A stretch of 64,000 bases of DNA from Nitrospira sp. (GTDB lineage: Bacteria > Nitrospirota > Nitrospiria > Nitrospirales > Nitrospiraceae), in NCBI GenBank assembly GCA_029194675.1, contig JARFXP010000002.1, positions 558,001 to 622,000 on the forward strand, in the 5' to 3' direction. This document shows, one piece after another, positions 7,765-16,676 of the stretch (position 1 is the first letter of the stretch; each line of letters opens with the position of its first letter). Position numbers and translations under genes: made by a program. Below the pieces are notes generated by a model. It was not told the DNA's origin. It did not search any database and was given only the letters and a program-made list of their open reading frames with translations.

Positions 7765-8562
7765 GAGCGTCATGGGTTGGACGACCCGCAGGCCATGACT
7801 CAGGCACCATTGGAACAATTCCGTGTTTCGGGTCGGCAGCAAGAATCCTGGTCCGGTAAAGGCCGGCGCAGCTCCGATCAGAGCCTTGAGTTCTTCGTTC
7901 GTTCGACCGACTGCATGTCCAAAGAAACCAAGCCCCGTGGCATAGCCGGTAATCCGACCACCGTGCTCCACAACCGTCGCTGTCCCATCGACAACCGCAT
8001 GGGTGACCTCACCACGCCGATCGTGACCATGCACCATGCGACAGACGGCATTGCACGCCTCCAGGTCGTCCAGGCTCGCTTGACGGACTCGATAGCCGGA
8101 TAGCTCCAGCTTGAGAGGTGGGCCCTGCAGAGTGGAAAGCGACTCGCGCGCTTGAAATCCCAGCTTGGTGTACAGAGACAGTGAACGGTTATGATAGGCG
8201 GCCTGGACAAGCCGAACACCGACCTGATGCCGATTCTCGGCTCGGTCCAAGACCGACCGCATCAACCGGCGTCCCAGTGAGGCGTTCTGTGCCGCTGGAG
8301 GGACTGTGATCGGACCGACACCCGCAATCACATCACCTTCCCAGAGAAAATTACTGCGCACGATTTGGCCGTCGCATTCCCCTACGACCGAGAAAATGTC
8401 TGACCGTCCCAGGATCATCGTGTACAATCCGATCGCGATCTCGACGGAGGGAAAGTCTGGTGGAAAGCTATGTTGCTCGGCAATCGCCTTGAATGCCTCG
8501 TAGCCGATCCTTCCGCAGGCCGGGGCGTCAGCAGCAGTGCCAGATCTGAATGTCACGTGCAT
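7705..8562 (-). CDS. GNAT-family N-acetyltransferase, two-domain
   Basis: 285 residues from ATG 8562 (a TTG at 8586 would add 8). The N-terminal GNAT domain shows the acetyl-CoA loop and helix in AQNASLGRRLMRSVL and the typical VRLVQAAYHNRSLSLYTKLGFQ end. A second, degenerate GNAT-like half (about residues 150-275) begins YRVRQASLDDLEACNAVC. Similar two-domain acetyltransferases are known with unassigned substrates. No neighbour suggests a pathway. Confidence 0.75.
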   Translation of the reverse strand: MHVTFRSGTAADAPACGRIGYEAFKAIAEQHSFPPDFPSVEIAIGLYTMILGRSDIFSVVGECDGQIVRSNFLWEGDVIAGVGPITVPPAAQNASLGRRLMRSVLDRAENRHQVGVRLVQAAYHNRSLSLYTKLGFQARESLSTLQGPPLKLELSGYRVRQASLDDLEACNAVCRMVHGHDRRGEVTHAVVDGTATVVEHGGRITGYATGLGFFGHAVGRTNEELKALIGAAPAFTGPGFLLPTRNTELFQWCLSHGLRVVQPMTLMSLGLYQKPAGSFLPSILY

Positions 8563-8586
8563 GGGTCTGGCTATGAACGGGGACAA

Positions 8587-8987
8587 GCTCGTAGGCCGGT
8601 CAAAAGTGACATCGCGCGATTCGAGCGATCCATTTGCATGGACAGCATAGTTCCTCTGTTATCACAGCGGCAACCGGGGTTTCAATGGATGTGCAACCGG
8701 GTGATTGGCCGATTTTCATGCGTTTGCCAGTGATCTCGTAGAGATTCTCGCCCAAAAAACATTCTCGACCATTTTGTTATGATCTTTGCTCTTCTTATTG
8801 GGTGCGGCGGCGACTGGTTTTGCGTGCGCGGTGATGCACAGTACAAGATCCAACCCTCCTTCTATCGAAATCCGAGCGAGGTCATCGTTGGGAGGGCAAT
8901 CTGGCCAGTCACGTTAGTTTTTCAACAGCCTGCTATAGATGGTCTTCCAATCCGTGCATCAGCTCATGAACGAGCCGGCCTGTTCTC
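8587..8987. other. Intergenic region, no supported gene
   Basis: About 400 bases between the acetyltransferase and the zinc-ribbon/SAP gene. A frame at 8779-9081 begins with a hydrophobic stretch, and a neighbouring frame reads LLFLLGAAATGFACAVM, which hints at the eroded start of a small membrane protein, but no frame has both a start and a coherent continuation. Confidence 0.3.
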
Positions 8988-9764
8988 TCATGGGCTCGTA
9001 GTGTGCATCCTGTGTTGTAAGGAGTGTTTCGAGGCTCTTTCCTTGACTTCATTCCAAAGCAGGGCCAGCTGGCCCTCTTGAAATAAACCTGGGATCAACA
9101 CCGACATAACGGCACTCCCATAGGCGTTACGAGCAGGCATAGGGTGAGTGTCATCACCGAGCACATCGGATAATTCGCTCCACAGGTCGAGGTAGTAGTC
9201 TTTCCTGTGATCAAAACTCTTGAGGATGGGGATGAAGGTTTCCGTGATGACCAGCCGGGCATCCTTCGAGAGGGGCTGAAGCCAGCCTTCGCGGAGACCC
9301 ACTTCCCGATAGATCCGAGGGATCAGGACATCTTTCAGCCCAATGCCGTCGATTCCAAGGACCTGGCAGACCTCCGAGAGGATATCCTCGTCATACTTGT
9401 TCAGATAATAAATGGTCTGTCTGGGAAAACTCTCGGCTGGAAGCACCAGCGAGTCGGCATGGTGCTGCAACCGAGCGAGCTTCTCCTGCATCGTGCCGGT
9501 TGAAGGAAGTCCGAGATCCTGCAGCCATTCGGAGAGTTCCTTGGACATAGAAAAATTGAGATAGCAGTCAATGAGTCTTGCCCTCAGCTCCTTGTTCTCC
9601 GGAGATAAAACCGCCATCGGTCCGCTATGCTCGTCTGCTTGATCGAGCCTTCCTGAAACGGCTTCCTCGAATCTCATCTCGTCCGATGCCTTCACCTTGG
9701 CGCCACAGAAAGGACAGAACTGAGCTTTCAGCGGGAGCGCGGCATCACAATGTGTGCAATCCAT
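8988..9764 (-). CDS. Zinc-ribbon protein with a SAP-like segment
   Basis: 258 residues. A zinc ribbon opens the protein (Cys3, Cys6, Cys17, Cys20). A helical SAP-like segment (about residues 82-112: a SMSKELSEWLQDLGL core followed by TMQEKLARLQ) is a possible nucleic-acid-binding element. The C-terminal 130 residues are helical without known motifs. The start at 9764 is supported by GGGAGG 6 bases upstream. Function unknown; a role in nucleic-acid or complex assembly is inference from the two small domains. Confidence 0.6.
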   Translation of the reverse strand: MDCTHCDAALPLKAQFCPFCGAKVKASDEMRFEEAVSGRLDQADEHSGPMAVLSPENKELRARLIDCYLNFSMSKELSEWLQDLGLPSTGTMQEKLARLQHHADSLVLPAESFPRQTIYYLNKYDEDILSEVCQVLGIDGIGLKDVLIPRIYREVGLREGWLQPLSKDARLVITETFIPILKSFDHRKDYYLDLWSELSDVLGDDTHPMPARNAYGSAVMSVLIPGLFQEGQLALLWNEVKERASKHSLQHRMHTTSP

Positions 9765-9814
9765 GACGACCTCCCACGCAGGGCCGGAAAACTTGTTCCG
9801 CGACTCTGCTCGAT

Positions 9815-10384
9815 TTATCCCAACACCCAGATAGCCGTTCCGGACAGATCCCGCAATAACCGATCGGTGATGCTGCTACTAAAGAGTCGCTTGGTGCCAG
9901 TCGTTTCATGACGTGCGACGACGATGGTGCCATAGGCTCCGGATTTTGCCTCGTCGATAATCGTGTCGGCAATATCGCGCTCGTGTCCGAACTTGAGTGT
10001 GACGTGATCGATGGGGAACCCGGTCTGCCCCAGTCGTTCTAGTGCTTTGAGCAGGATGGGATATTCGACAGCTCCCTCCATCCGTACCCACTCCTCCTGA
10101 TCTTTGCGTAACTGCGTTCCCAGACTGTTCTCGACCTTCGGATTCTCGGAGCCGCCGTGCTCCATCAACTCACGAGGCATCGGTTTCAGCACGTGAAGCA
10201 GCGTCACGTTCACATCGCAGGTGTCCCGGAGCAACGAACCCACGTAATGCATCGCATGAAGCGATTGATCCGAATCATCCACGGCCACGAGGATTTTCTT
10301 GGGGAACGTTCCGATCGTGTGGGCCTGCTGTCCTGCCGAAGGCAATGCATCTGGTTTGGTTATCGTAGCCATGATGTTCACCAT
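9815..10384 (-). CDS. Universal stress protein (UspA family)
   Basis: 189 residues. After a 28-residue N-terminal extension the UspA domain begins KKILVAVDDSDQSLHAMHYV and ends with GTIVVARHETTGTKRLFSSSITDRLLRDLSGTAIWVL; the GxxxxxxFSSS-type ATP-binding loop is represented by TGTKRLFSSS. Such proteins bind ATP or act as stress-related switches. ATG 10384 is taken; ATG 10372 (MATITK) is also possible. Single gene, with about 365 bases of non-coding sequence upstream. Confidence 0.88.
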   Translation of the reverse strand: MVNIMATITKPDALPSAGQQAHTIGTFPKKILVAVDDSDQSLHAMHYVGSLLRDTCDVNVTLLHVLKPMPRELMEHGGSENPKVENSLGTQLRKDQEEWVRMEGAVEYPILLKALERLGQTGFPIDHVTLKFGHERDIADTIIDEAKSGAYGTIVVARHETTGTKRLFSSSITDRLLRDLSGTAIWVLG

Positions 10385-10749
10385 CTCTCAGGGTGACGAA
10401 GGTCTATGTTTCTCGCCGCACCTCCCCCCTTCTTTCGCGAAAGGATTCTGCGTCAGGCGCTTCGGAGGCAAGACGACCGGTTGGTGTAGAAGAGGCCCGT
10501 CTCGTGGGTTGTGATCAGACTCCTGATCGGAAGACTATCGTGATGCTCCTTGAAGATCTCGTGACAAGCGACCGACCAGAAGCCCGCTCTCACATCGGCG
10601 GGCCACTGTGAACTGGTGGACTGAGCGGTTCCATTGCGCCCCTCCTTGTGGAACGATTGGCCGACGACATCTGGCACATGGAACAGACTTCAGCCTATTC
10701 CCATAAAGGAAGTAAGTCAACGCTCGGATCCGGCCATGTCAAGCCAATT
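10385..10749. other. Intergenic region between usp and a decayed IS
   Basis: No coding frame here resembles a protein. The stretch should contain the promoter of the universal stress gene, but I see no convincing -35/-10 pair. Confidence 0.3.
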
Positions 10750-11722
10750 TAGAAATGTCCTCTTCTTCCCACCAGTAGAAATATCCGGTTTCTGTTCCGG
10801 CCGCCGCCGGGTGTGGTCCTCGTTCCTGCCGCCAGCGCTTGCGCCACGGAGGGGCCGGTTTCGGCGTGACCGGGCGGTGGGAGCGGGGGCGTGGTGCGGC
10901 CTTCGCCACCGTCACCGACCGCGCGGCGATCGCGTGAAAGTCGAGCGCCCGTCCGAACTAACTCTGGGGTTCCTCCCCGGCCAGCTGCTCCGCCACCGTG
11001 GGCGCAGCCGGTGACTGGTAGGTCGTAGGCTTGTCCGCAGAGACAGCCAGCGGAATCCCATAGCGCTGGAAGCTGTCCATGGCTGGGATCGTCCCTTCAT
11101 AGTCATAGAACCGGGCATACACTCGACTGGAGGCATCATCGATGTACGCCATCAAGACGCACGCCGGGCCGCGCCCCTCCAACCAGTCATGGTGCGACCC
11201 ATCGAGTTAGACCAACTCGCCGACATGGGCCTTCCGCGCGCGCCAGGCCCGATGCGGCCGCTTGCGTCGCCGGAAGTGCGTCACGCCCTTGGCGTGCAGC
11301 CAGCACCGTAGGGGTTCGTCGCTGACGGAGAGCCCATGCCGCTCAGCCAATTTCTCCGCCGCCAACGTTGGCCCCAAATCACCATACCGCTCCTCATAGA
11401 GCTTCAAGACTTTCGCCTTCCTCTTCTCAGAAATCCGCCGGTTCGATGGCTTCCCCCGCCCCCGATGGACCAGCCCCGGTCACCTTCCTGCTCCACTCGC
11501 CGCAGGAGGCGCCGGATCTGACGATCCGTCAGCCTCAGGAGCTCCCCCGCCTTCTCCTGGGTGATCGGCTTCTCCATCGCTTGGCGAATGACGTGCACCC
11601 GCCGTAGTTCTTTCCCGCTCATCAGGACCCTGTCCTTCTCTCTGACCATCCCGCCCTCCTTGTGAGAGCGGCCAGTCTACCAATGCAGAGGACCTTTCTA
11701 CTGTGGTCAAACCGGACATTAT
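10750..11722 (-). mobile_element. Decayed ISNCY-like insertion sequence remnant
   Basis: The broken transposase lies between related end sequences. TAGAAATGTCCTCT (10750-10763) matches the reverse complement of 11687-11700 (TAGAAAGGTCCTCT) at 13 of 14 bases. A second pair, AATATCCGGTTT (near 10780) and AATGTCCGGTTT (reverse complement of 11709-11720), suggests that each end carries two copies of a transposase-binding motif. At about 970 bases the element is shorter than expected for a full copy, because the transposase gene has an internal deletion. Confidence 0.6.
10920..11649 (-). pseudogene. ISNCY-type transposase, multiply inactivated
   Basis: Reading from 11649 the N-terminal HTH region (KELRRVHVIRQAMEK, LTDRQIRRLLRRVEQEGDRG) is intact. 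A one-base deletion near 11478 shifts the frame; the next piece (KLYEERYGDLGPTLAAEKLA onward) ends at a TAA at 11207-11209 where Gln is expected. The following integrase-core piece contains LDGSHHDWLEGRG and YIDDASSRVYARFYDYEGT, lacks a few residues after DSFQRY, and meets a further Gln-to-TAG change at 10958-10960. The central DDE part after this is gone. The element is immobile unless served in trans. Confidence 0.75.
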
Positions 11723-11943
11723 CATGTTGGGATTACATATTACTGACCTATGAGTAACAGTCGTGGCGCAGAACTGATGGCGGAGGCATGCGCCGCCAGC
11801 CCGGCGAACGGGAAACCGATATTGCTTCTTCATCTTTCATCTGAGGCTATTTTTGGTGACAACGTGCATGGGAGGAAGTACACAGAAGAAGCTGAGCAAC
11901 AAACTAACAAATCCGACTTTCACCACATTCAATTGCGACGCAG

Positions 11944-12028
11944 TTCAGAATTGACAACTCAAGGCATTGATGATCAAGATGTTTCTTGACCTGGTTTTTG
12001 AGATGCACTGGCTACTGCGGAATCCGGG
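11944..12028 (+). repeat. 85-bp intergenic repeat, copy 1
   Basis: Begins TTCAGAATTGACAACTC and ends GCTACTGCGGAATCCGGG. It is followed without gap by copy 2, and a diverged inverted copy lies at 28638-28722. Similarity to the distant copy extends about 24 bases further upstream (to about 11920). Confidence 0.85.
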
Positions 12029-12113
12029 TTCAGAATTGACAACTCAAGGCAATGATGATCAAGATGTTTCTTGACCTGGTTTTTGAGGCGCATCGGCTAC
12101 TGCGGAATCCGGG
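12029..12113 (+). repeat. 85-bp intergenic repeat, copy 2 (tandem)
   Basis: Exactly 85 bases, in direct tandem with copy 1 and differing at only about 5 positions (94% identical). It ends 21 bases before the nucleotidylyltransferase start codon, so the leader of that gene is partly repeat-derived. Confidence 0.85.
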
Positions 12114-12134
12114 CTAAGTTAGGAGGCATACACG

Positions 12135-12938
12135 ATGAAAGTGGTGTTGTTTTGTGGTGGCCAAGGGATGCGCTTAAGAGAATACTCGGAAACGATTCCG
12201 AAGCCCATGGTTCCCATCGGGTACAGACCCATTCTATGGCATGTGATGAAATATTATGCCCACTTCGGTCACAAGGATTTTGTGCTGTGTCTTGGACATG
12301 CCGCTGATGTCGTCAAGAATTACTTCTTGAACTACGAAGAGGCCGTTTCAAATGATTTCGTGCTTTCCCAGTGCGGGAAACGCGTTGACCTGTTGAGTAC
12401 GGATATCAGCGACTGGCGAATCACATTTGCCGACACCGGGCTCAGCTCCAACATAGGTCAGCGATTGCAAGCAGTGCAAAAGTATCTGGACGGGGAAGAG
12501 TTCTTTCTCGCCAACTATAGCGACGGGCTTACGGATCTTCCGCTGCCGGCTCAACTCGATCGGTTTTTCAAAGAGGACAAGATCGGCAGTTTCGTATGTG
12601 TGAAGCCGCGCCTGAGCTATCACATTGTAACGTTGAACGGACTGGATGATATCGAGAAGATTGAGGACATGAACCAGACCAATCTTTGGATCAATGGTGG
12701 ATGCTTTATCTTCAAGAAAGACATTTTCCGTTATATTGGCCCGGGAGAGGAACTGGTTCGGGAACCATTCCAGAGATTGATCAAAGAGAAGCAGCTCATC
12801 GGGTATAAATACGACGGTTTCTTTGCCTCCATGGATACGTTCAAGGATAAACAAGCTTTGGATGAGATGTATGCGCATGGTGATGCGCCGTGGGAGGTGT
12901 GGAAACCACGTCCTGAGAGAAAAAGCAGCCTCTCCTAG
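12135..12938 (+). CDS. rfbF: Sugar-1-phosphate nucleotidylyltransferase, glucose-1-phosphate cytidylyltransferase type
   Basis: 267 residues. The N-terminus has the nucleotidylyltransferase signature (FCGGQGMRLREYSETIPKPM) and the WHVMKYYAHFGHKDFVLCLG context typical of RfbF, which makes CDP-glucose for dideoxy-sugar or related surface polysaccharides. Later motifs are NYSDGLTDL, WINGGCFIF and ASMDTFKDKQALDEMY. The start has AGGAGG 8 bases upstream. The stop codon TAG (12936-12938) is formed by the TA target site plus the first base of an adjacent MITE, so the last few residues may be acquired. UDP/GDP-specific relatives are less likely. Confidence 0.8.
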   Translation: MKVVLFCGGQGMRLREYSETIPKPMVPIGYRPILWHVMKYYAHFGHKDFVLCLGHAADVVKNYFLNYEEAVSNDFVLSQCGKRVDLLSTDISDWRITFADTGLSSNIGQRLQAVQKYLDGEEFFLANYSDGLTDLPLPAQLDRFFKEDKIGSFVCVKPRLSYHIVTLNGLDDIEKIEDMNQTNLWINGGCFIFKKDIFRYIGPGEELVREPFQRLIKEKQLIGYKYDGFFASMDTFKDKQALDEMYAHGDAPWEVWKPRPERKSSLS

Positions 12939-13043
12939 TGTCCTGAGTCTGAAGTCCGCATTATAGTTTTTGCAAGCAGCTGTTTGATTGATAATGACTT
13001 TACACGTTCGATTTATTCAACCCATTTCAGACTCAGGACACTA
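12936..13043. mobile_element. MITE-like element with perfect terminal inverted repeats and TA flanks
   Basis: GTGTCCTGAGTCTGAA at 12938-12953 is repeated exactly in inverse at 13026-13041. The flanking bases on both sides are TA (12936-12937, 13042-13043), and the symmetry extends one more base (C...G) outwards. The ~104-bp interior is AT-rich and codes for nothing. Size, perfect ends and TA duplication are those of a non-autonomous IS630/mariner-type element. Confidence 0.8.
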
Positions 13044-13079
13044 GCCATAGTCGGCTTTCTTGTTGTCCTCCCGATTCCT

Positions 13080-13736
13080 GTGAAAACCAACACCACGATT
13101 CAGCTTGCTCACAGACGATTGAATATTCTGTGCATCGGAGCTCATCCCGACGACATTGAGATTGGATGTGGCGGGACGGTTCTCAAGCTCCTGCAGACCC
13201 ATCCCGGTAGTCGTGTTGTGTGGGTGGTCCTGACGGCAAGAGGAGATCGTAAGAAAGAAGCGGTGAAAAGCGCGGCCGCATTTCTTCGGAGAGCAGAGTC
13301 TACGAAACTCGTCACCAAATCCTTTAGGGAAAGCTATTTGCCGTATCATGGGAAGGAAGTAAAGGAGTATTTCGACACGCTTCCGCATGTGATCGATCCT
13401 GACCTCATTTTTACCCATTATCGTCACGACCTCCACCAAGACCACCGCGCCGTGTGCGAATTGACGTGGAATACGTATCGTCGCCATCAGATTCTCGAGT
13501 ACGAGATTCCAAAGTACGACGGAGATTCGGGCCAGCCGAATTTGTTCGTGCCGCTTCCAGACGATATCGCTCAGGCCAAAGTCAAGCTGCTTATGGAGGG
13601 ATTCGCAACACAACGCAGCAAACAATGGTTCACGGAAGATACCTTCTACGGACTCCTCCGGATTCGAGGGATCGAATCTCCCAAGTCAACCAGGTACGCC
13701 GAGGCCTTCTACGCAAGGAAAGTTGTGCTTGAATAG
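13080..13736 (+). CDS. PIG-L family deacetylase
   Basis: 218 residues from the GTG at 13080; a longer frame from 12984 would lie partly in the MITE and is unlikely. The zinc-site motif is GAHPDDIEIGCGGT, with the third ligand in YRHDLHQDHRAVCELT. Such enzymes remove acetyl groups from N-acetyl sugars or related compounds. With the upstream rfbF and downstream rmlB remnant it probably served surface-polysaccharide synthesis. No ribosome-binding site is seen, and the MITE insertion may have removed the original 5' region. Confidence 0.8.
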   Translation: MKTNTTIQLAHRRLNILCIGAHPDDIEIGCGGTVLKLLQTHPGSRVVWVVLTARGDRKKEAVKSAAAFLRRAESTKLVTKSFRESYLPYHGKEVKEYFDTLPHVIDPDLIFTHYRHDLHQDHRAVCELTWNTYRRHQILEYEIPKYDGDSGQPNLFVPLPDDIAQAKVKLLMEGFATQRSKQWFTEDTFYGLLRIRGIESPKSTRYAEAFYARKVVLE

Positions 13737-13756
13737 GCCGGAAACATTGAGGGACG

Positions 13757-13870
13757 GATGAAATCAAAAGTCGGAGGCTGGGCCCAGATTGAGAGGAAGG
13801 GGGAAAGTCTCGCCACACTCAAGCGACTTGTGCCACGGTTTCCGCCTGCGCTGCCGCACCAGGTATCTTG
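13757..13870 (+). CDS. Possible small ORF or gene fragment (37 aa)
   Basis: ATG 13758 opens a 37-residue basic reading frame (begins MKSKVGGWAQIERKGE, ends at TGA near 13870). It looks like the N-terminus of a longer protein rather than a finished one. It lies between the PIG-L gene and truncated rmlB in a scarred region, so a leftover 5' fragment is the simplest reading. No family recognised. Confidence 0.25.
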
Positions 13871-13942
13871 ATAAGGCGATGAGCGGGGCCGCGGGCGTGC
13901 ACGCGTCGCTCAGATGTCCTACACCAGTATTCCCATCATCCC

Positions 13943-14488
13943 ATGACCATTCTGGTCACCGGCGGCGCCGGGTTTATCGGTGCCAACTTCGTTCTTGACT
14001 GGCTGGCGCAACACGAGGAGCGCCTGATCAATCTCGACAAGCTCACCTATGCGGGCAATCTGGACAATCTTGCCGGCCTCCAAGGGGATACGAGGCATCT
14101 GTTCGTGCGAGGCGATATCGGTGATACGGCGCTCGTCGATCGACTGCTGGCCGAGCACCGTCCTCGTGCGATGATCAATTTCGCGGCTGAGAGTCATGTC
14201 GATCGCTCCATTCACGGTCCCGGCGAATTCATTCAGACCAACATCGTCGGTACCTTTCACTTGCTTGAATCCGTGCGGGCCTACTGGGAAGCGCTGGAAG
14301 GTGAGGCCAAAGAGGGCTTCCGTTTTTTACACGTGTCCACCGACGAAGTTTTCGATAGGCCTCGTGCTGCGGACCGGTTCAAGGACAGGTCATCGCATTT
14401 CATGGACAAACAGGGGTGTCAATTGGAGTTTCGCCCTGACCTCCTTTCTTCGGATGCAGTCTTGTTGAGCTCGATACAGATTCTATAG
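13943..14488 (+). pseudogene. rmlB: dTDP-glucose 4,6-dehydratase, truncated to its N-terminal third
   Basis: The first 137 residues are clear RmlB: GGAGFIGANF nucleotide-binding motif, NLDKLTYAGNLDNL, NFAAESHVDRSIHGP and HVSTDEVF. Similarity ends at about base 14353, just before the catalytic YxxxK region. From there the frame continues with unrelated sequence, partly antisense to the neighbouring LuxR gene, to a stop at 14488. The enzyme cannot be active. The junction at about 14353 marks a deletion or rearrangement that brought the LuxR gene next to a polysaccharide locus. Confidence 0.85.
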
Positions 14489-15167
14489 GCGGTGAGACCG
14501 GCGTGGAGCGGAGCTGATGCGCGTGGACCAGGAGTTTCTGTCGATTGGGCACGCCGACCTTGTCGAAAATGCTCGTCATGTGATGCCGCACCGTACTATC
14601 GCTAATCGACAGCGTGTAGGCAATATCTTTGTTCGAGAGTCCCTGTCTCACCAAGCAGATAATCTCGCGTTCCCGCTCAGTCAAGGCCTCGGGCCAGGCC
14701 GGCGGCTGTGGGTCTGAATCGACCTTGTCCTTGAAGGGGGTCGCGAGGCCCAATCCTCTCGCAGGGGTATGGGGTTTCACGGGGGCATACAGCGACTCAA
14801 TTATCGCGAGCACGACCTCAGGCGGTTGAACCTTGAGGATGATGCCTTCGACGCCGAAGACAAACGCCTCGCGCATGCGGTCCTTGTCCTCGAGCCCGCA
14901 CAACAACACGACCTTACTGGTCGGGGCAGACTCTCGAATCTGTTTGATGGTGCCGAGGGCATCGCTCTGGGTCTCCAAATCCAGGATAAATATGTCGGGT
15001 CGGCTCTCGGCGAAGAGCAGGTCATGTGTCCTTCCCTTGTGCAGGTGCACAACCATCGGGATGGTCGCGCTCCTCTCGAGAATCTTCTGCAAGCCCAACC
15101 ACACGAGACACTGACTGCTCAGTATCGCGATCGTGAGGGTCGGCATCGCGACGACGGTGTCGGTCAT
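14400..15167 (-). CDS. NarL/LuxR-type response regulator with atypical receiver (paralogue A)
   Basis: 255 residues: receiver-like domain (about 8-130), Pro-rich linker, LuxR HTH (ALTEREREIICLVRQGLSNK to VGVPNRQKLLVHAH). The phosphorylatable Asp is kept in FILDLE, and the beta-5 Lys in GIILKVQPPE, but the acidic pair normally at the end of beta-1 is replaced by Ser-Ser (AILSSQCLVW). A close paralogue with the same change is at 30412-31101. The last ~35 residues after HAHQ are not shared with the paralogue and run towards the rmlB junction, so the C-terminus may be altered. Start supported by AAGGAGAC 4 bases upstream. Confidence 0.85.
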   Translation of the reverse strand: MTDTVVAMPTLTIAILSSQCLVWLGLQKILERSATIPMVVHLHKGRTHDLLFAESRPDIFILDLETQSDALGTIKQIRESAPTSKVVLLCGLEDKDRMREAFVFGVEGIILKVQPPEVVLAIIESLYAPVKPHTPARGLGLATPFKDKVDSDPQPPAWPEALTEREREIICLVRQGLSNKDIAYTLSISDSTVRHHMTSIFDKVGVPNRQKLLVHAHQLRSTPVSPPIESVSSSTRLHPKKGGQGETPIDTPVCP

Positions 15168-15421
15168 GAAGTCTCCTTAACAGAACAGATAACTGGGTGA
15201 GCTACAGGACTCATGCTACGGTTTCGATTGTATGTCGTTGGACACAAAAAGGCCCATGTGCCACACGAATGGTCACACGTAAGCACCGCCAACCAGCGAG
15301 TGCCAGGGTTGTTTCAGACATATCACTTACTTCCATTCCCATTTCATTTCGCGATCATCATTCTGCGAAACAATCTTGCGATAGATTCTAAGGTTAAGAA
15401 CGGACGCACGTAGAGACACTT

Positions 15422-15712
15422 CTACGGAGTCTGAGGCGGTTGTTGCTGGATAGGGGGGTGCCAGGGTGATCGATCATCCTTCGCGGGCCAGGTCATCAGC
15501 TCGAAGAATTTTTGCAGGAGGCTTGCCGATCGGACTGCAGCCATAGGGTTTTTCTGGAATGGGCTAGATTCGTCTTCATTGTTCCCAAGCGGGATCGCAT
15601 AGCGAAGTTCGACATGGCTTGGTCGTACGACACCGCTGAGGGCCAGCATGTGAAGGGCCTTCCGTTTTTGTCGAGTGCCCTCGATATACGATCGCAGTTG
15701 ACGTAGCGGCAT
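15422..15712 (-). CDS. Hypothetical small protein (96 aa)
   Basis: The ATG at 15712 is preceded 7 bases upstream by GGAGG, which supports a real gene. The protein is soluble, basic in its first third and ends with a Pro/Gln-rich tail (PPIQQQPPQTP). It lies 39 bases behind a zinc-ribbon gene on the same strand and probably forms a two-gene unit with it. No domain is recognised. Confidence 0.5.
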   Translation of the reverse strand: MPLRQLRSYIEGTRQKRKALHMLALSGVVRPSHVELRYAIPLGNNEDESSPFQKNPMAAVRSASLLQKFFELMTWPAKDDRSPWHPPIQQQPPQTP

Positions 15713-15751
15713 ACGGTAACCTCCATTTTCATTAGCCCAAATTGCTCAAAG

Positions 15752-15952
15752 TCAGATCCATAGGATGCTCTTGAAGTCTGTGTCGAGGCTTCGCGGATGA
15801 CCGCATCGGCGGCAACGAACAAATAGGCTCGAGTCGTTGGGTGTCCCGGAAGCTCGTAGGACAAGTTGGTAGGTCTTGCCTCCACAGAAAGGGCACGCTT
15901 TTCCAGGAAGGTTCTGTCGTATGGGTCCTAGCCGGTTGAGTTGTCTTTCCAT
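15752..15952 (-). CDS. Small zinc-ribbon protein (66 aa)
   Basis: Two Cys pairs (ACPFCGGKTY and VRCRRCGHPRSL) about 25 residues apart form a zinc ribbon; the protein ends SILWI. I have the impression that Nitrospira genomes carry several such proteins, but function is unknown. ATG 15952 (MERQLNRLGPIRQN) is preferred; an upstream start at 15967 would add five residues. The next gene on the same strand starts 39 bases after the stop. Confidence 0.6.
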   Translation of the reverse strand: MERQLNRLGPIRQNLPGKACPFCGGKTYQLVLRASGTPNDSSLFVRCRRCGHPRSLDTDFKSILWI

Positions 15953-16280
15953 TATCCGCCCCCCCAATCCGTTAGCTATGATGTGATCGGTCCGGTGTCA
16001 GAATAGGGTCATACTCGGTGCGACGGAAATACCCTGGATGCATGCTCATTTCGGGCCAACGAGGAATGATCAATCCTGGCTGCACTATGGTCGTCACCGG
16101 GAGAGGCAAAAATCTGGGTGAAGGAAGATTTCTTCTGGAGGGAGAAGAAATCTCTCGCTGCTCGCAGGTGGGCATCCGCAAGGAGCTACCTTCACCCGGG
16201 TATTATTCCATCAAATGCATTCGTTCATGACAAGCTCGTAGTTTTCCTAGTCTGACGGCCGTTGAATGTTGGAGTTGATA

Positions 16281-16637
16281 TCACGCGCGAATCATGATTT
16301 GTTTGTCCATCCTCGCTGACGTCGGCAAGGGGTTTTCTGCTGGAGCCACGAACTGCCGGAGCCGTGCTTGGTCCGTAGGTGAAACAAGCAGAAGCTCGAT
16401 CTTGATCCACTCATTCTTGACCCACTGAACCTCTGCCAATTCGATCGTGCTATAAGCGTTTTCCTCGGGGAACCACAGACGGAGTTTGACATAATCTCCT
16501 GGCCGCAGCTTTTCAGGATCTAGGATGACAGGATGAGAGGACGATAATTCATACACGCAACCATCGCCCCTCAAGCCGTCGCGTCCCTTCGAAAGCATAC
16601 AATCGATCCCAATTGTTGATAGGAGTCCTGGCGGCAT
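16281..16637 (-). CDS. PilZ-like domain protein
   Basis: 118 residues from ATG 16637, which has GAGGAGAG upstream. The sequence has the strand pattern of PilZ-type beta-barrels (GCVYELSSSHPVIL, GDYVKLRLWFPEE, AEVQWVKNEWIKIEL). The c-di-GMP-binding RxxxR and D/NxSxxG motifs are not clearly present, so it may be a non-binding PilZ relative. It ends with basic residues (MDKQIMIRA). Isolated gene. Confidence 0.55.
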   Translation of the reverse strand: MPPGLLSTIGIDCMLSKGRDGLRGDGCVYELSSSHPVILDPEKLRPGDYVKLRLWFPEENAYSTIELAEVQWVKNEWIKIELLLVSPTDQARLRQFVAPAENPLPTSARMDKQIMIRA

Positions 16638-16676
16638 GCTCTCTCCTCTCGTGGAAAATCTGAACAGTGAGAACAC

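Noticed and set aside
8779..9081. Plus-strand ORF with hydrophobic start
   Set aside because: Changes to non-protein-like sequence after about 15 codons and overlaps the end of the zinc-ribbon/SAP gene; at best an eroded remnant.
11944..12113. CRISPR array
   Set aside because: Only two units without spacers, and 85 bp is too long for a CRISPR repeat; it is a simple tandem duplication of an interspersed element.
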